A program made the translations under genes and the position numbers. A stretch of DNA of 64,000 nt from Gaeumannomyces sp. JS-464. Lineage: Eukaryota > Ascomycota > Sordariomycetes > Magnaporthales > Magnaporthaceae. The notes beneath the pieces were generated by a model. That model ran no database searches. It was not told the DNA's origin and worked only from the letters and a program-made list of their open reading frames with translations. Positions 42,607 to 54,887 of this stretch are shown here, piece by piece (positions within the stretch are counted from its first letter, which is position 1; the number at the start of each line of letters is the position of its first letter). The DNA lies in the NCBI GenBank assembly GCA_002197995.1, contig NGZR01000004.1, positions 3,658,001 to 3,722,000 on the forward strand. Reading direction: 5' to 3'.

Positions 42607-45169
42607 ATGAAGAGCACGCCCTTGATTATCAACTGGCATGACCAGACCGCCCCTATATACTCCGCCCATTTTGAGCCCACCGGCAAGGGCCGCCTGGCTA
42701 CCTCGGGAGGCGACAACAATGTCAGGGTATGCGTTGCTAGCTCCTACCACCTTCACATGCCGCACAGGGGAAGATGCTGGCCAATCTCCGTTACCAACTC
42801 CCCATGCTGATGCTTTCACGTCGTCCTGCCGGATCAGATATGGAAAGTAGAGACGGACGAGGAGAACCGCAAGGTTGAATATCTCTCCACCCTCGCCAAA
42901 CATACACAAGCAGTCAACGTCGTCCGCTGGGCTCCCAAAGGCGAGCTTCTGGCCTCGGCCGGCGACGACGGGAACATCATCCTGTGGGTTCCCGCCGAGA
43001 ACCATCTGCCGTCAAACTTTGGCTCCGAAGGCCTCGAGGACAAGGAAACATGGCGCGCCAAGCACATGTGCCGGTCGTCCGGCGCCGAGATCTACGACCT
43101 GGCATGGTCGCCCGACAGCTCGCACTTCATCGTCGGGAGCATGGACAATATCGCCAGGATCTACAGTGCGGCCACTGGTGAGATGCCTACCCAGATACAC
43201 ACATCTTTCCACCCACCCCGTGCAAGCCACCTGCCATGCTATGTGCCTCTGGGACCGCTGCTAAAACTACGGCTGCACAGGTGGTCTTGTCCGTCAAATC
43301 GCCGAACACAGCCATTATGTCCAGGGTGTGACGTGGGACCCCCTCAATGAGTTTATCGCGACCCAGTCGTCGGATCGCTCCGTCCACATCTACTCTCTCA
43401 AGACAAAGGACGGCCAGTACACGCTGAGCAGCCACGACGACAAGCCTCCGAAGGTAGCGAGCCATATGAAGACAGACCTTCCTCCCCGCAGAATATCATC
43501 CAACAGCCCGGCGCCGCCTGAGTTTGGCCACCGTGCTCAGCTCGCCGCACTCAACGACTTTGCTACTCCCGCCGCCACCGGGTCGCCTGCGCCGTCCGCC
43601 CCGGGCACACCCACATCCATGGCTCTGCCCATGAACCCACCCAGCGTTGTCAGCCATAGTCGCAGGTCGTCCTTCTCTTCGAGGAGATCCGTCTCTCCTG
43701 CACCTTCCATGCCACTCCCGGCTGTGATGCCTATGGAACCCTCCCCCAAGCCGCACCCGCCCAGCACCAGCCTGGGCATGAGGAACGCCAGTCTCTACCA
43801 CAACGAGACGCTCACGTCCTTCTTCAGGAGACTGACCTTCACTCCCGACGGCAGTCTTTTACTGACACCCGCGGGCCAGTATCAGACTCAGTACCAGGTT
43901 GAGGGCTCCAAGCCTTCATACGAGGTTATCAACACGGTCTATATCTACTCGCGCGGAGGGATAAACCGGCCTCCTATTGCCCACCTGCCCGGCCACAAAA
44001 AACCATCAGTGGCTGTCAGGTGTTCTCCCATATTTTACACATTGAGGCAGTCTCCCCCAGTCACAAAGCACATCACGATCGACACTTCGTCGGCTGAGGA
44101 GCCCATACCGTCGCTCCCCGAGCCCATCTCCAAGCCATCACCTGCACCTTCCTGTGATGGAACCTCCTCCCCCGCCTGTGACGAATGAGTCGTCAAACAC
44201 AACACCCTCGAAGTCGCTCAATCTGGAGACCACCCCGACAGCCAGCATCACCACGGCAGCGACCCCTGGTCCCAAGTCCACTTTTGCTCTGCCGTACAGG
44301 ATGATCTATGCCGTGGCCACCCAGGACTCGGTGCTGTTGTATGACACGCAGCAGCAGACTCCCCTATGTATCGTCAGCAATTTACATTGTGCCACTTTTA
44401 CTGACTTGGCCTGGTGGTTTCCTTTGCCTTTCTGCCTGATCGCTCCTTTTGTCAGGCTCCCCTTGTTGGGAGGCGACGAGGCCCTTCGAAGGGCTCAAAT
44501 AAACTGATGCTAACTCGACGCCCGCGCAACAGGTCAAGGGATGGGCTCACCCTTCTCATCTCGTCGTCTGACGGCTTCTGTTCCACCCTCTCATTCTCAC
44601 CCAACGAGCTGGGCCAGGTCTACACTGGAGATGTTTCGCTCAAGCAGGGGGCAACGGCTCCATCGAGCCAGACCACGCCGGCACCTACGCCGACGTCGGT
44701 GTTTGCGCCGCCTTCACCTTTCCCTAACAGCGGCTCGCAGCCGTCCCACCACCACAGGAACTCGTCAAGCTCATTTGCAGCCCCGTCGCCGCCGGCAGTG
44801 ACGACGGCATCGTTTGTCTCAACGACGTCGGGCATGCCTATGGTGGTGCGGCCATCTTCGCCAGCCAGGTCCAACTCGACATCATCGGTGGTGACACAGG
44901 CTTCAAGTGTGATGAACAATCCCACTCTCATTGGAGGGAGCGTGCCGAGCATCGCAGCGACCAACTCGGCCAAGGTTACAGGAGTTCCGATAACGACGCC
45001 CCCAGAGACTCCAGCAAGCTCCGTCGTCGGCGGCAATACCGCTTCTGGGAGCAGCGGTATGAAACGAGACATGAGCGAGAGCGATAAGGAAGGCAGCAGC
45101 ATCAAGGAGCCCAAGAAGAGAAGGATAGCTCCGACCCCCATCAGCGGAGATCCCAACGGACAGCCATGA
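42607..45169 (+). CDS. cac2: Chromatin assembly factor 1 middle subunit (p60/Cac2), WD40
   Basis: The WD40 subunit of CAF-1, which loads H3-H4 onto newly copied DNA behind the replication fork. Exons: 42607-42726, 42838-43177, 43281-44413 and 44533-45169. The start MKSTPLIINWHDQTAPIYSA and the first repeats (GGDNNVRIWKVET; KGELLASAGDDGNIILW; IYDLAWSPDSSHFIVGSMDN; GVTWDPLNEFIATQSSDRSV) match CAF-1 p60. A fungal Ser/Pro insertion follows, then FFRRLTFTPDGSLLLTPAGQ, PYRMIYAVATQDSVLLYDTQ and DGLTLLISSSDGFCSTLSFS. The tail is Ser/Thr-rich and ends with a basic EPKKRRIAPTP. Reading shifts once near 44150 (one extra or two missing bases) inside a Pro/Ser linker; with that set aside, exon 3 phases agree. 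About 680 residues. Confidence 0.9.
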
Positions 45170-46324
45170 GCGGCCTGCAGGAATCTCCAACTTCACACCG
45201 TACGTGCTTGAGATGAATATGAAAGAAATAAATGGGGCGGTTTGGCGTTTTATTTGGTGAAGTGGCGTTGTTTCTGCCTATGCTAGCGGTCGAGAGCTGC
45301 GCCGCACTATCGACCTGGCGGCTCTCTTGGAGGCGATGGTATCTACGTCTCTCTTTCTCGGTATTTTACTTGTTCTGTTGGCCGTCGTCAGGGGCACACG
45401 GTATAAAATACGATGGATCAATCTTGTTTTGTTCTTCTTTGCTCTCGCCTTCATCTCGTCTCTTTTTACCCTACAGCTGGTTTCGGTGTTTGGAGGAGCG
45501 AGAGACATATTTATCTCGACTTGGTGATGAAGATGGACTGCCTGGCTGGCTTTGTTGCACTTTTGCAACTTGTTTAGCACACTCCGGAAATACTGCTATT
45601 TTCTCTTGTCTCTGCATCTCTTCAAATCCTACGCGATTGCGAAGATATTCCTTCTTTTTTTCCGTTGCGATCGGCCGAGAGCAAAAATTACGTATCGTGT
45701 TGTCTTCTGTATCCCTTTTCTTCTTGGGTTGACAGTTTGCTAATTCAGTGAGTCTGGGCCGGCAAACGAACATGAACGAACAAAGGCGGTGTGTTGCAAG
45801 CAAGGTTACTCGGATATGACATGACAGTGGCATGCAGTGATTCGAGGGCTGCAGATCAGGAAAGTCTAAACGGCCGGGTTGCTGTTTTGAAGATAGATGT
45901 CGAAGTGCCATCCACGCGCGGCAAAGTGATGAAAGGACGGGAGATGACCGGCAAATGCAAATCGATCAAATTGCCGCTGCTCGGCTGTCTTTCTCTCCTT
46001 CCCCCTGTCTCCCGTCTGCCACTGGGGATACTTTTCGTCTTGGTGGCTTGGAAGACCTTCATCGTCTGGGCCCACCCCCCGCGAGCCTCAAATAAGCACC
46101 CTAATTTGCAAGCGCCATCGAGTCGCCTGACGGACCGGCTGACGAGCCGGTGCACGCCCCTTGCCAGGGTATCAATCATTTTCCTGTGCCGTAGAACCAA
46201 ATTTGCGATGGAGGTTTCTTCTCTTTTCGTCATCCTTTGTTTTATTTATTATCTATTTTAGCTATCTTTATTTTGCCCGTTATTTACCCTCCCCCCTAGT
46301 CTCGAGCTCTTCCTCCCGCCCCTT
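45170..46324. other. Intergenic, convergent 3' ends
   Basis: This 1.15 kb region lies between the stops of Cac2 (plus) and the dehydrogenase (minus). It is T-rich on the plus strand, giving hydrophobic shadow frames. No conserved gene seen. Confidence 0.55.
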
Positions 46325-47493
46325 TCACTCGCAAGAGGAGCGCATGCCCTTGGCGGCGACCTTCTGCATGAACTTGAGCTCCTCTTCCATGGCCTTGGTG
46401 CCGGCGCTGATGGGCATGCGGGGCGGGTAGAGGGCCTCGAGCTTGACGTCGCGCACGTCGATGTCGTCCTCGGCGATCTTTTGCACCTCGATGACGTCGC
46501 CGTTGCCGCGGCTCTCGAGCGTCAGCGCGTCCATCATGACGGCCGCCACCTCCTCCGACGTCAGCGCCGTGTCGTCCTTGCCCAGCCGGTCCTTGCAGTA
46601 GTCCTGGTCGAACAGCGGGGTCTGTGGGTTGTTGTGGTTTGTGTTAGTGGTATCGTGGTGGTCAGGTGTTTCTCTCTCTCTCTCTCACTCTCCCCAAAAT
46701 ACAGGCATCTCACGTACCCGAACAGCTGCCGGGCAGATGGCTGCGTTCCGCACGCCGATGAGCTGCTTCAGTCCCTGCAGGGACTTGACGACGCTGAGGA
46801 CGGCGGCCTTGGACGAGAAGTACAGCGGGGTCTGGATCGAGTGGATGTAGGCGCCGGCGCTGACCACCCAGAGGAGGTTGCCCTTGACCTCGCGGTTCTG
46901 GGTCCAGTAGTCGAGCGCGATCTGGGCCAGCCGGATGGGCGCCATGGTGTTTACGGCGTACGTCCTCCAGATGCCGCCGTCGGCCTTGTCCTCGGCCAGG
47001 GGCGAGACGCCCGGCGGGTTCCAGAAGGACGACGTGGGTGGCTCGTAGATGCCAGCCCCGTTGATGAGGATGTCGACCCGGCCGAACTTGGCCAGCGTCT
47101 CCTCCCACAGCGCCGTCAGCTGCGCCCAGTCGGCCACGTCCGTCTGCCGGAACACGGCCGAGGCGCCGCCGCCGCCGCCGCCGGGGGCCGGGTGCGGGTA
47201 CTTGGCCAACGTGGCCTCGGCCTCGGGCCGCAGCTTCAGGTCGGCGATCATGACGGAGCAGCCGGCCTCGAGGAGGCGCTGGGCCATGGCGTGATTGATG
47301 CCTGCCCCAAGGACGGCCAGCACGTCAACACCGGCAACAGCCAGACAAGAAAGTGGCGGCTCATAGTTGCCGAGAACTCGGGCCGTCACAAGCGATCTAC
47401 GTAAGCAGGGCAGGTAGGGTTTCATTTTCGCGGCTTACCAGACCCCGCCCCTGTTATCAGGGCGATCTTGCCCTTCACGTCGTAGTCGGCCAT
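46325..47493 (-). CDS. Short-chain dehydrogenase/reductase
   Basis: A classical NAD(P)-dependent SDR of 311 residues, similar in layout to 15-hydroxyprostaglandin-dehydrogenase-like fungal enzymes. Exons: 47493-47439, 47301-46718 and 46621-46325. The first exon gives MADYDVKGKIALITGAGSG and the junction completes the nucleotide-binding glycine motif TGAGSGIN. Further motifs are MIADLKL with an acidic end of beta-2 (suggesting NAD preference), the variant ILINGAGIYEPP, an active-site VVSAGAYIHS serine segment and the YFSSK catalytic Tyr-Lys pair. Exon 3 begins TPLFDQDYC. Intron 2 contains a CT-dinucleotide microsatellite near its donor side (46671-46687 on the plus strand). It lies 1.6 kb from the rhodopsin-fold gene and may belong with the aromatic-catabolism pair to its right; substrate unknown. 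Frame intact. Confidence 0.88.
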
Positions 47494-49076
47494 GGCTCTC
47501 GTTTGAGGTTTGTGCGCACGAAGCGGTCCTGTTTTTTATTTCGCGGAGAACGCCAAGGGAGGCGGGACCAGGACTAAGCGATTCCCAAGAGGCGAATTTG
47601 AAGAACAAGAGAGGCTAGGAATAAAAAGCAAAACAAAAAACCAAACTCAAACAAAGGATAAAATCAAGCGGGCAAAAAACGCGAGGGGAGCGGGACAGAA
47701 TAAAAGGGGCGGCCACCCGCGGCCGTCTCCGTCGCTTGATGTGGTCAAATACCTCTGACCAACAAAGGTGATTTTACCCCGCGACCCTGCGAGACCAACA
47801 AGCCTATTGCGGGGACGGCCCGGTGGGATTTGATCAACAACTCGCGCTCTGTAGGACGCCGGCGCCTTGCTGGAGAGGGCAAAACCTGAGGGTCTCCCAA
47901 GCCGCGCCATCGCCTGCACTCGCCCGCTGTCGCGTTCCGCACGAGTAAGCGGCCTTGACCACTCCACTGCGGGATCTCGACAGAATCAACTGATTGGCAG
48001 GCTTCTCATGGTAAGTGCCTTTTTGAGCAGGGGATAAATACCCCCACCGTTTGTTTGACTGCATTTAGGATAGTGTTGGCAGGGGTCGAGGGGGGCGTTG
48101 GTCGGGTACCTAACGGTGGGCTATTATTTCAGTGCGACACCACGTACACCCCCCAGGAATCAACAAAGGTTAGGTACTGTAGTTCGGCGGCGATTTGGCC
48201 ACCGCTGGTGGCGGCGGCGGCACTGGCAACGGCCCCAGCGTTGCCCGTTTGGGGGCCGGGGCTAGGTACGTAGTCATCCTCGACGCCTCTCGCCGTGGTC
48301 CGCTTTGGCCATGGCCTTTTCTCTCTCCCTCTCTGCTTGTTCGAATCGCTGGCGCCTGATCCGTGGCATCCACGTGGCATCAGCTGCAGCTACTTGCCGA
48401 CGCTGCTTAGTGGTAGCAGCCCTCGCGAATGCACAGAAGAGGCGGGTGGGAGAAGGCCAAGGGTTGGCGTGCACCCACCCACGTCCTCTCTGATCCTACG
48501 CCGACGGCGGTTGGTCGCTCTGTCAGGGGTGCCTGCCACCCACACAGCAGCCCACAGCCCATACTGGCCGGCTGCCGGGGAGCCACCAGAAGGGGGGCCG
48601 GCCCGCGGGACGTGTGGGCTCCTCTGCCCATCAGCCCACCCCCAATTTGATTCTTTTTTGCCCTTCATTCTTCTACGACAAGACCGTCGCATTCTCTTGG
48701 GTTGACTCAGCCCCATGTTGAACTGTCTTTTGAGGAGTGTAGAGGCGCTGTGGCTTGATACAATACTACCTTCCTCGCCAGCTGGTTTGTGGAACATGCC
48801 TTGGGCTAGGTCTTGCCGGCGTGCTTTCTTTTTGCTTTCGAGTTGCCCTGCATCTTTTGTCCAACTTACCCGCTCCTAGCGCTATCCGAGGAAACGAGGC
48901 GTCTGGAGGGAGGCTTCCAGGAGACGTGCCGGCAGTATTATACTACTAGGGTTAGTAAGACGCCTTACGTTAGGTGCGGCGACAACCAGTTCAGACCATC
49001 GCCGAGCCGAAACGAAATCGAGTCAGCACAGGGGCGGCCCGGCCCGTTGACAAGTCTAGCGGCAAGCCCGCGTCCA
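47494..49076. other. Intergenic, divergent promoters
   Basis: A 1.6 kb region between the starts of the dehydrogenase (minus) and the rhodopsin-fold gene (plus). It is A-rich just upstream of the dehydrogenase (47620-47690) and G/C-rich elsewhere. A GTTCGAATCG near 48342 recalls a tRNA B box, but no cloverleaf can be drawn. No gene supported. Confidence 0.5.
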
Positions 49077-50631
49077 ATGTCTCGAACGCACGGCGAGGGC
49101 GACAATGCCTGGAACACGATCGAGCCCGAGGGCCTGGCTATGGCGCTACTCGTCAGCAGCGCCCTCTTCGCCGGCCTCACCACCATCATCATAGCCATGC
49201 GCGTTTACATCCGGCTGGTGAAGAATAATTTCGGAACGGACGATTGGATGATGGTGGGCGGATATGTCAGTTTGCATCCCTTCTCCCCGGATCTTCCATC
49301 GTCTGATGGGACGGGCTTGTCTCCAAGCGTGGCATGGAGAGGACGACAGGCACGGGAGAACTGACAGAGCATTGAAATGCTCCAATAGTTTGCAACTCTT
49401 GGGCAGGACATCATAACCATCTACGGGGTATCCTGGGGCTTGGGGACGCGAGACTCCCACCTGCTTAGGCTTAATCAGCTGCACGGGAAACAGGTATGGA
49501 ATCCATTATCTGCGCAATTAGGGGATTGAGAGAGTGAGAGTGAGGGAGAGTCTAGGAGGCGCTAACACCCCAAAAACAGGCACTCATCATATGGCAGTTC
49601 TTCTACGCCCTGAGCCTGTCCCTCGTCAAGGGCAGCATCTGCGTCACGCTGATGCGCATCGCCACGGAGCGCAAGTACCTGCTCGTCCTCAAGTCACTTG
49701 TCTTTTTTTCATTTGCCCTCAGCGGCGTCGGCATCATTGTGCTCTTCAACCAGTGCCATCCGCTCGAGTCCTACTGGGACAGCAACGTCTCGGGCACCTG
49801 CATCCCGCCCATCTTCCTCACCATCCTGTCAGTGGCGGCCTCGGTAGTCAACGTCCTCACCGACTTCGCCGTCGCCCTGATCCCCTTCTTCCTGCTCCGT
49901 AACATCCAGATGCGGCCCCGGGTAAAGTTTTACATCCGGGCTATCCTGGCCATGGGACTTTTGTACGTCCATATCTCTAACCAATTCATCCTTCTGAGCC
50001 CGGTCAACGGGCTTGCCCTTCTTTGCTTGGATCTTTGGACTAACAGAGTTGACTCGCAGAGCCGGTGTTGCCAGCGTAGTCCGCTGTCCGTTTACCAACG
50101 CGTACTCGATACCAACTGACCTTCTTTGTAAGTCGAACTGCAAACGACCAAAACCGTCTGGACACACTTCGTGGCTAATCGAGCACGAAACAAACACCAG
50201 ACAACACGGGAAACATCGTGCTCTGGACCATCATCGAGTGCGGCATCGGCATCATCGCCGGCTCGCTCCCGACGCTCCGGGCCTTCTTCAAGAAGCTGGC
50301 CAAGGACTACAGCTCCAACGGCGACAAGCGGACGGGCGGCAGCGGCGCGCCCAGCAACCGCCAGGGCGGCCACAGCCTCGTCACCATCGGCCAGATCAAG
50401 GGCCGCCACAACCCCGTCTACGACACGGAGCTGCAGGTCACCGTCGTCGGCATGGACGACCTCGGCCGCCGCGGCGACGCCAAGGACGCCGACAGCGGCA
50501 GCGGCGGCGGCGACGACGGGGGCGGCGGCGACTCGGACAGCACGCGCCGCATCATCCGGGTCACCAAGGACGTGCACCAGACCGTCTCGTCGGATCTGGC
50601 AGGGTCGAAGGGCCGGGCGTCACCTGTATAG
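49077..50631 (+). CDS. Rhodopsin-fold integral membrane protein (PTH11-related)
   Basis: A 385-residue seven-helix membrane protein of the fungal 'rhodopsin domain' family related to the extracellular part-free PTH11 receptors, thought to sense surface or nutrient cues. Exons: 49077-49265, 49407-49493, 49580-49962, 50060-50127 and 50201-50631; all phases agree. Marks of the family are the first helix with MRVYIRLVKNNFGTDDWMM, helix 3 WQFFYALSLSLVKGSICVTL, FNQCHPLESYWD, the helix 5 segment ending VNVLTDFAVALIPFFLLRNI, and NIVLWTIIECGIGIIAGSLP. The C-terminal tail is cytoplasmic and includes a Gly/Asp-rich stretch followed by TRRIIRVTKD. No CFEM domain is present. Introns 3 and 4 contain CTAAC/CTAAT branch sites. 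Ligand unknown; its place beside aromatic-catabolism genes is suggestive only. Confidence 0.88.
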
Positions 50632-51300
50632 GGGAAGGGAAATGACAGACGTTCCTTAGCGCGAAGGGGAGGAGCAGTAGTCCCCCTGCGCAAAAGACCA
50701 GCAGGACACATCCCACCATGTGTTGGGAATATATGAGTGTCGTGCATGATTATTAAAAGAAACATTTCGGGCAGGAAACGATTAGGATGCATAAACAAAA
50801 GCTACAGGGAATGACATGCCTCACATGCATTTATACACATGTACATATAATAGAGATACCTCGAAACGACACCGACGGTGCACATGCGGTCGCTAGTCTT
50901 GGTGTGACGAATCCTTGAGATGGTGTCACTTGATCGTGCGTGGCACCCTGGCATGATTATGGGGTTAGACTTTTTGGTGAGATCACCTACTGCAGCCACT
51001 TTGGTGTGCAAGCCTGTGCAATAATAAATCGACCTCAACGGGCGCCTATTCTTTTAGCTTCGTTCTAAAGCAGCCACGCAGCTCCGAACGCAATTACTAG
51101 CGTCGCCAGGGATTCTTAGGCTGTCCGGAGTGGCAAGCTGCTAAAAGGCTTTACTTACTCAGCACTCTTCACTTTGCAACGCTCTCGTTGTATGTATCGT
51201 TGTTTTTCATGATCACCCGGACCAGGCGCCATCAAAGTCATTTTCGTCGTCTTTGTATTCTTTTGGACCCCCTATATACACCACCACCACCACCACTCCC
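50632..51300. other. Intergenic, convergent 3' ends
   Basis: This 670-base span separates the stops of the rhodopsin-fold gene and the muconate-cyclase-like gene. It holds a CCA triplet repeat at 51281-51297 next to the cyclase stop. No gene seen. Confidence 0.55.
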
Positions 51301-52619
51301 CTAATCGTACCAGATGGCGTTCATGCCGAACCCGGGCTCAGGGATGCGCAGGCGCGCGACGCGGGCCAGGAACTCGCCCTCCCAGCGGAACATCTCGATC
51401 CACCCCTGCTCGTCGTCCGTCATGGCGAGCCACTCGTCGGACCAGGGGCACGGCCTGACGGCGTTGCTGTGCCGCCGCTGGTCGGGGTGGGGTTGAGGCA
51501 CAGCTGCTGCTCGATGTTTCCCTGCTCGCCCAGGCGGAAGGCGGCCACGTAGCCCGTGAGTCCGAAATCGTTGGACCGCGCGCTGGCGAAGAGGTACCTT
51601 CCCGACGACGACACCTCGCACACGTCGGAGCGGTAGAGGCCCTTGCCGGTTGCGCGGTCGCGCTTGGGCATGCCCGGCGGCACGAGCGGGAAGGAGCGGT
51701 GCGTGTAGACGGGCATGGCGGTGGCCGGGTCGACGACGTACTCGCAGATGCGGTTGCCGGCCTCCATGAGGGCGTACAGGTAGCGGCCCGACGGGTGCAT
51801 GGCGACCCAGCGCGGGTGGTCCCCCGGGTCGGGCGCCTTGACGGAGCCGACGAGCTCGAGGTGGGCCGGGGAGGCGGACCCCGGGTTGTGGCGCCGGTGG
51901 ACCCAGAGGCGGTTGGCGCTCAGGTCGGCCGAGTACAGGAACGTCTCGGTCGGCGGGTCGAAGACCATGCCGTGGATGCCCGTCTCGCCGACGAGGTACG
52001 GGTAGTTCTGCACGTTCTCGGCCAGCCGGCCCGTCTCGGTCACGCTGAAGACGTTGCCGTAGCCGGCGTGCGGCTTGTAGAAGGGGTTGCAATAGACGGC
52101 GTAGGGCGGCTTGGTTGCCGGCAGGAGGAAGATGGCCCGCGTGTTGGTGTCGGGCGAGTTTGCTTTTGCTGTTGGTTCAGGGCCCAGTCAGTCGGTGAGA
52201 TTTAGGTCCTGCCAGGAAAGACGATACAGGCGACGCACGATCTCCGCCCATGGGATGTGAGACCTCATGGACGATCTCGGTCGGGCTTTTGACGGCAAAG
52301 CTGGACCATTTCTTCATGGCAGCGCCGTAGATGTTTTTCCTGGAATGCTATGCAACCAAAGATGCCCTTGTTAACATGAGGTCCTAATTTTGCAAAAAAT
52401 GAAGCTATCACGATGGGACTCTAACAAAGGTGAACAAGTCATTCAGGTCTACCCCCACTTGGAGCTACCTACGTCGAAATTCATCCATGATATCGGCTCG
52501 TCGTGCGGAATCTCGGTCCTCTTGACCAACTTGAGCTCGAGCTTCTCGTCGTCAAACTGGACCGTGAAGATGGCGCCAGGGGGCGTCCAAGTGCCAATCA
52601 TCAAGTGGTGGAGGGGCAT
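51301..52619 (-). CDS. Carboxy-cis,cis-muconate cyclase-like lactonase (one frame break)
   Basis: A seven-bladed beta-propeller of the fungal 3-carboxy-cis,cis-muconate lactonizing enzyme family, which closes the ring-opened product of protocatechuate to a lactone in the beta-ketoadipate pathway. Exons: 52619-52473, 52347-52239 and 52168-51301, total about 375 residues, the family size. The start MPLHHLMIGTWTPPGAIFTV leads to HSRKNIYGAAMKKWSSFAV, then NTRAIFLLPATKPPYAVY, GIHGMVFDPPTETFLYSADL, HPRWVAMHPSGRYLYALME, RSDVCEVSSSGRYLFASARS and CPWSDEWLAMTDD. One base is missing near 51485 (SGG-HSNAV); with it exon 3 is in phase. The gene faces away from an intradiol dioxygenase across a 1.25 kb shared promoter, so the two are probably used together. 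Exact substrate inferred from family only. Confidence 0.88.
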
Positions 52620-53872
52620 TTTGCTGCGGGAGGAGCTGTGCTTTGCCGAATGAAACCGAGAGAGGACAGCCGAGGTACAGCCGCCAATGTGCCGTTGGGT
52701 CAGGCCGGCCAACAACAGACTGGGCTTTGCGACGCAGGGTCTGCAGGCGGACGACATAAAAAAGTGAAAAGGGGTAAAGTCGTACGATGGCAGAGCCTCG
52801 CCAGTTGGGATCGGTACACCGGGTTTATCATGGAACCGGCGTGCAGGGAGCTGTCCTCTTTTGGCCGTGCTACCGTCGAATCCATTTGTATCAAAGTCAC
52901 AGGGACGCTTGCGCGGGATCCCGCAGCGGCATGCAGCTTCAGGGTGGAGCGTAGCATTGGTTTTGTGGGCGGTGATCGGCAGCTCGCCGCGCAGCACAGT
53001 TGACATCTCAATCGGATCCTTTTGCGGCGCCGTCAGTGGCGGCCCAACCAATTGAGCGCATCAATTCCAAGCGACAGCTGAGGCTTCAATTGCTTGCAAG
53101 AGTCTGGCTGGTAGCCCGGGCTACTAGGTAGTAGCACGTTGCGGCTGCCACCGAGGAAAACCACCAGCACTTCTCGGGAGATAATTGAACCCGCCAGGTC
53201 CTGTGCTCCATGTCAGCTGACTCGCCTCAACTGAAGCGCGGCGGCAAGTGCAGCTGGAGTCGAGGCTCAATTGGGCTAAATATTCTCCCGCAACAGCCTG
53301 CACACGCAACCGGCTGCTCTAATTCCCCGCACTCTGGTTTGCATGCCGGCTCCCTGGGCCGGCTCTGCGCCTGCTACCAAATTTGGCGGCCATGCATTGG
53401 GTCGAATCGCGCGGGGTAAAATGCTGGAGTCGCAACCTCTGGGCCTGACGCCGCCGTGGCGCCGTCCAGCTTCGGCCGGGCCTATCACGTCGTGCGCATT
53501 TCCATTGACTTTTCGTCTTTAGCCCGATCTTCGTTGCGGAGAGATGGAGCTGCAACCAAGAGCTAGGATAATCATGGCTCCCCCAGTATGTACCTCGTGG
53601 GGGCTCCATCCAGCGCTGCCGCGGCGAGGCTGGCCGGGACAAAGATAATACCCCAGCCGGCCATGCCTGCCTGTGCCTGACACCAGAGCCGAGCTTGCGG
53701 ACGAGTATATATTGAGGGAAGAGATTGAAGTCTGCTCCGAGGTGAATCATTCTCTCCATCATCATTTCACACCACCGTCTCTGTCCTCTTCTCCTCCAGC
53801 CGTGCCCTGCTGTCCTAGTAGTTCGTATACACTTCTATCTACCTCCATCTCCTAGTCATAACCTTCCACAAA
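52620..53872. other. Intergenic, shared promoter of cyclase and dioxygenase
   Basis: A bidirectional promoter region of 1.25 kb between the divergent cyclase and dioxygenase starts. The last 150 bases before the dioxygenase start are pyrimidine-rich (53755-53850), as in a fungal leader. No obvious inverted-repeat activator site stands out. Open frames are short. Confidence 0.5.
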
Positions 53873-54887
53873 ATGTCCTCCAACGGCGACTCCAAGCCCG
53901 CGGCCAACGGCGCTGCGCCGGCGCACCGCTTCGACCCCAACTTCACCCAGCACGTGCTGGACACCATGGGCCCAAAGACCACGGAGCGCAACCGCGTCGT
54001 GCTCAGCGCCCTCATCAGGCATCTGCACGACTTCACCAGGGAGGTCGAGCTGACCATCGATGAGTGGATGGCCGCCGTCGCCTTTGTCAACGACGTCGGC
54101 CGCATCTACAGCGAGAGCGGCAACACCCGCAACGAATCGCACCGCATCTGCGACATTCTCGGCCTGGAGTCGTAAGTTCCTTCCTGGTCCATGTCTCCCT
54201 CCTCCTCATCCATGACCTCCTGGCTAACCCCTAAACAGCCTCGTCGACGAGATCGCTCACAAGGTCATGTCCGAGAACGACGTCGACCCCACCTCGTCCT
54301 CCATCCTGGGCCCCTTCTGGTCGCCCAACGCGCCCTTCCGCGAGCTGGGCGACGCCATCTTCCAGGACGGCGTGCCCCCCGGCGGCCGCGTCGCCAAGAT
54401 GCACGGCGTCATCACCGACATGGAGACGGGCAAGCCCCTGCCCGGCGCCGTCTTCGACATCTGGCAGGCCTCGGCCAACGGCAAGTACGACTTCCAGGAC
54501 CCGGAGAACCAGACGCCCAACAACCTGCGCGGCAAGGTCCGCGCCGACGAGAACGGCCGCTACTGGCTCTACGTCCTGCACCCGACCGCCTACTCGCTGC
54601 CCCGCGACGGCCCGTCCTGGAAGCTGCTGTCCATGATGGACCGCCACCCCATGAGGCCCGCCCACATCCACATCATGGTCTCCAAGGACGGCTACCAGAC
54701 CTGCACCACCCAGCTCTACCCCAAGGACGACCCCTGGCTGTCCACCGACACCGTCTTCGCCGTCAAGGACGACCTCGTTGTGGACTTCAAGCCTCTCGAG
54801 GGCGACTCCAAGGCCACCCTGGAGCTTGAGTACAACATTGTCCTGCCGCCCAAGAGCCTCATCGCTCGCCAGCGCCAGAGGCTGTGA
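53873..54887 (+). CDS. Intradiol ring-cleavage dioxygenase (catechol/hydroxyquinol type)
   Basis: A non-haem Fe(III) enzyme that inserts O2 between the two hydroxyls of a catechol-type ring. Exons 53873-54171 and 54239-54887 join at [11 protein letters not shown], giving 315 residues. The N-terminal helical dimerisation domain carries [20 protein letters not shown]. The catalytic half carries [18 protein letters not shown], then [20 protein letters not shown]. The iron ligands expected in this family are visible as two Tyr (in GKYDFQ and [10 protein letters not shown]) and two His ([10 protein letters not shown]). An N-terminal helical linker plus this length fits catechol 1,2- or hydroxyquinol 1,2-dioxygenase better than the two-subunit protocatechuate enzyme. 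Intron 54172-54238 has a GGCTAAC branch site. Frame intact. It diverges from the muconate cyclase gene. Confidence 0.93.

Noticed and set aside
48330..48360. tRNA-like GTTCGAATCG box
   Set aside because: No matching acceptor stem, A box or cloverleaf can be drawn around it.
46325..54887. A secondary-metabolite cluster around the dehydrogenase and dioxygenase
   Set aside because: No polyketide synthase, peptide synthetase, terpene cyclase or P450 is present in the window, and the nearest zinc-cluster regulator is 16 kb away beyond unrelated genes.
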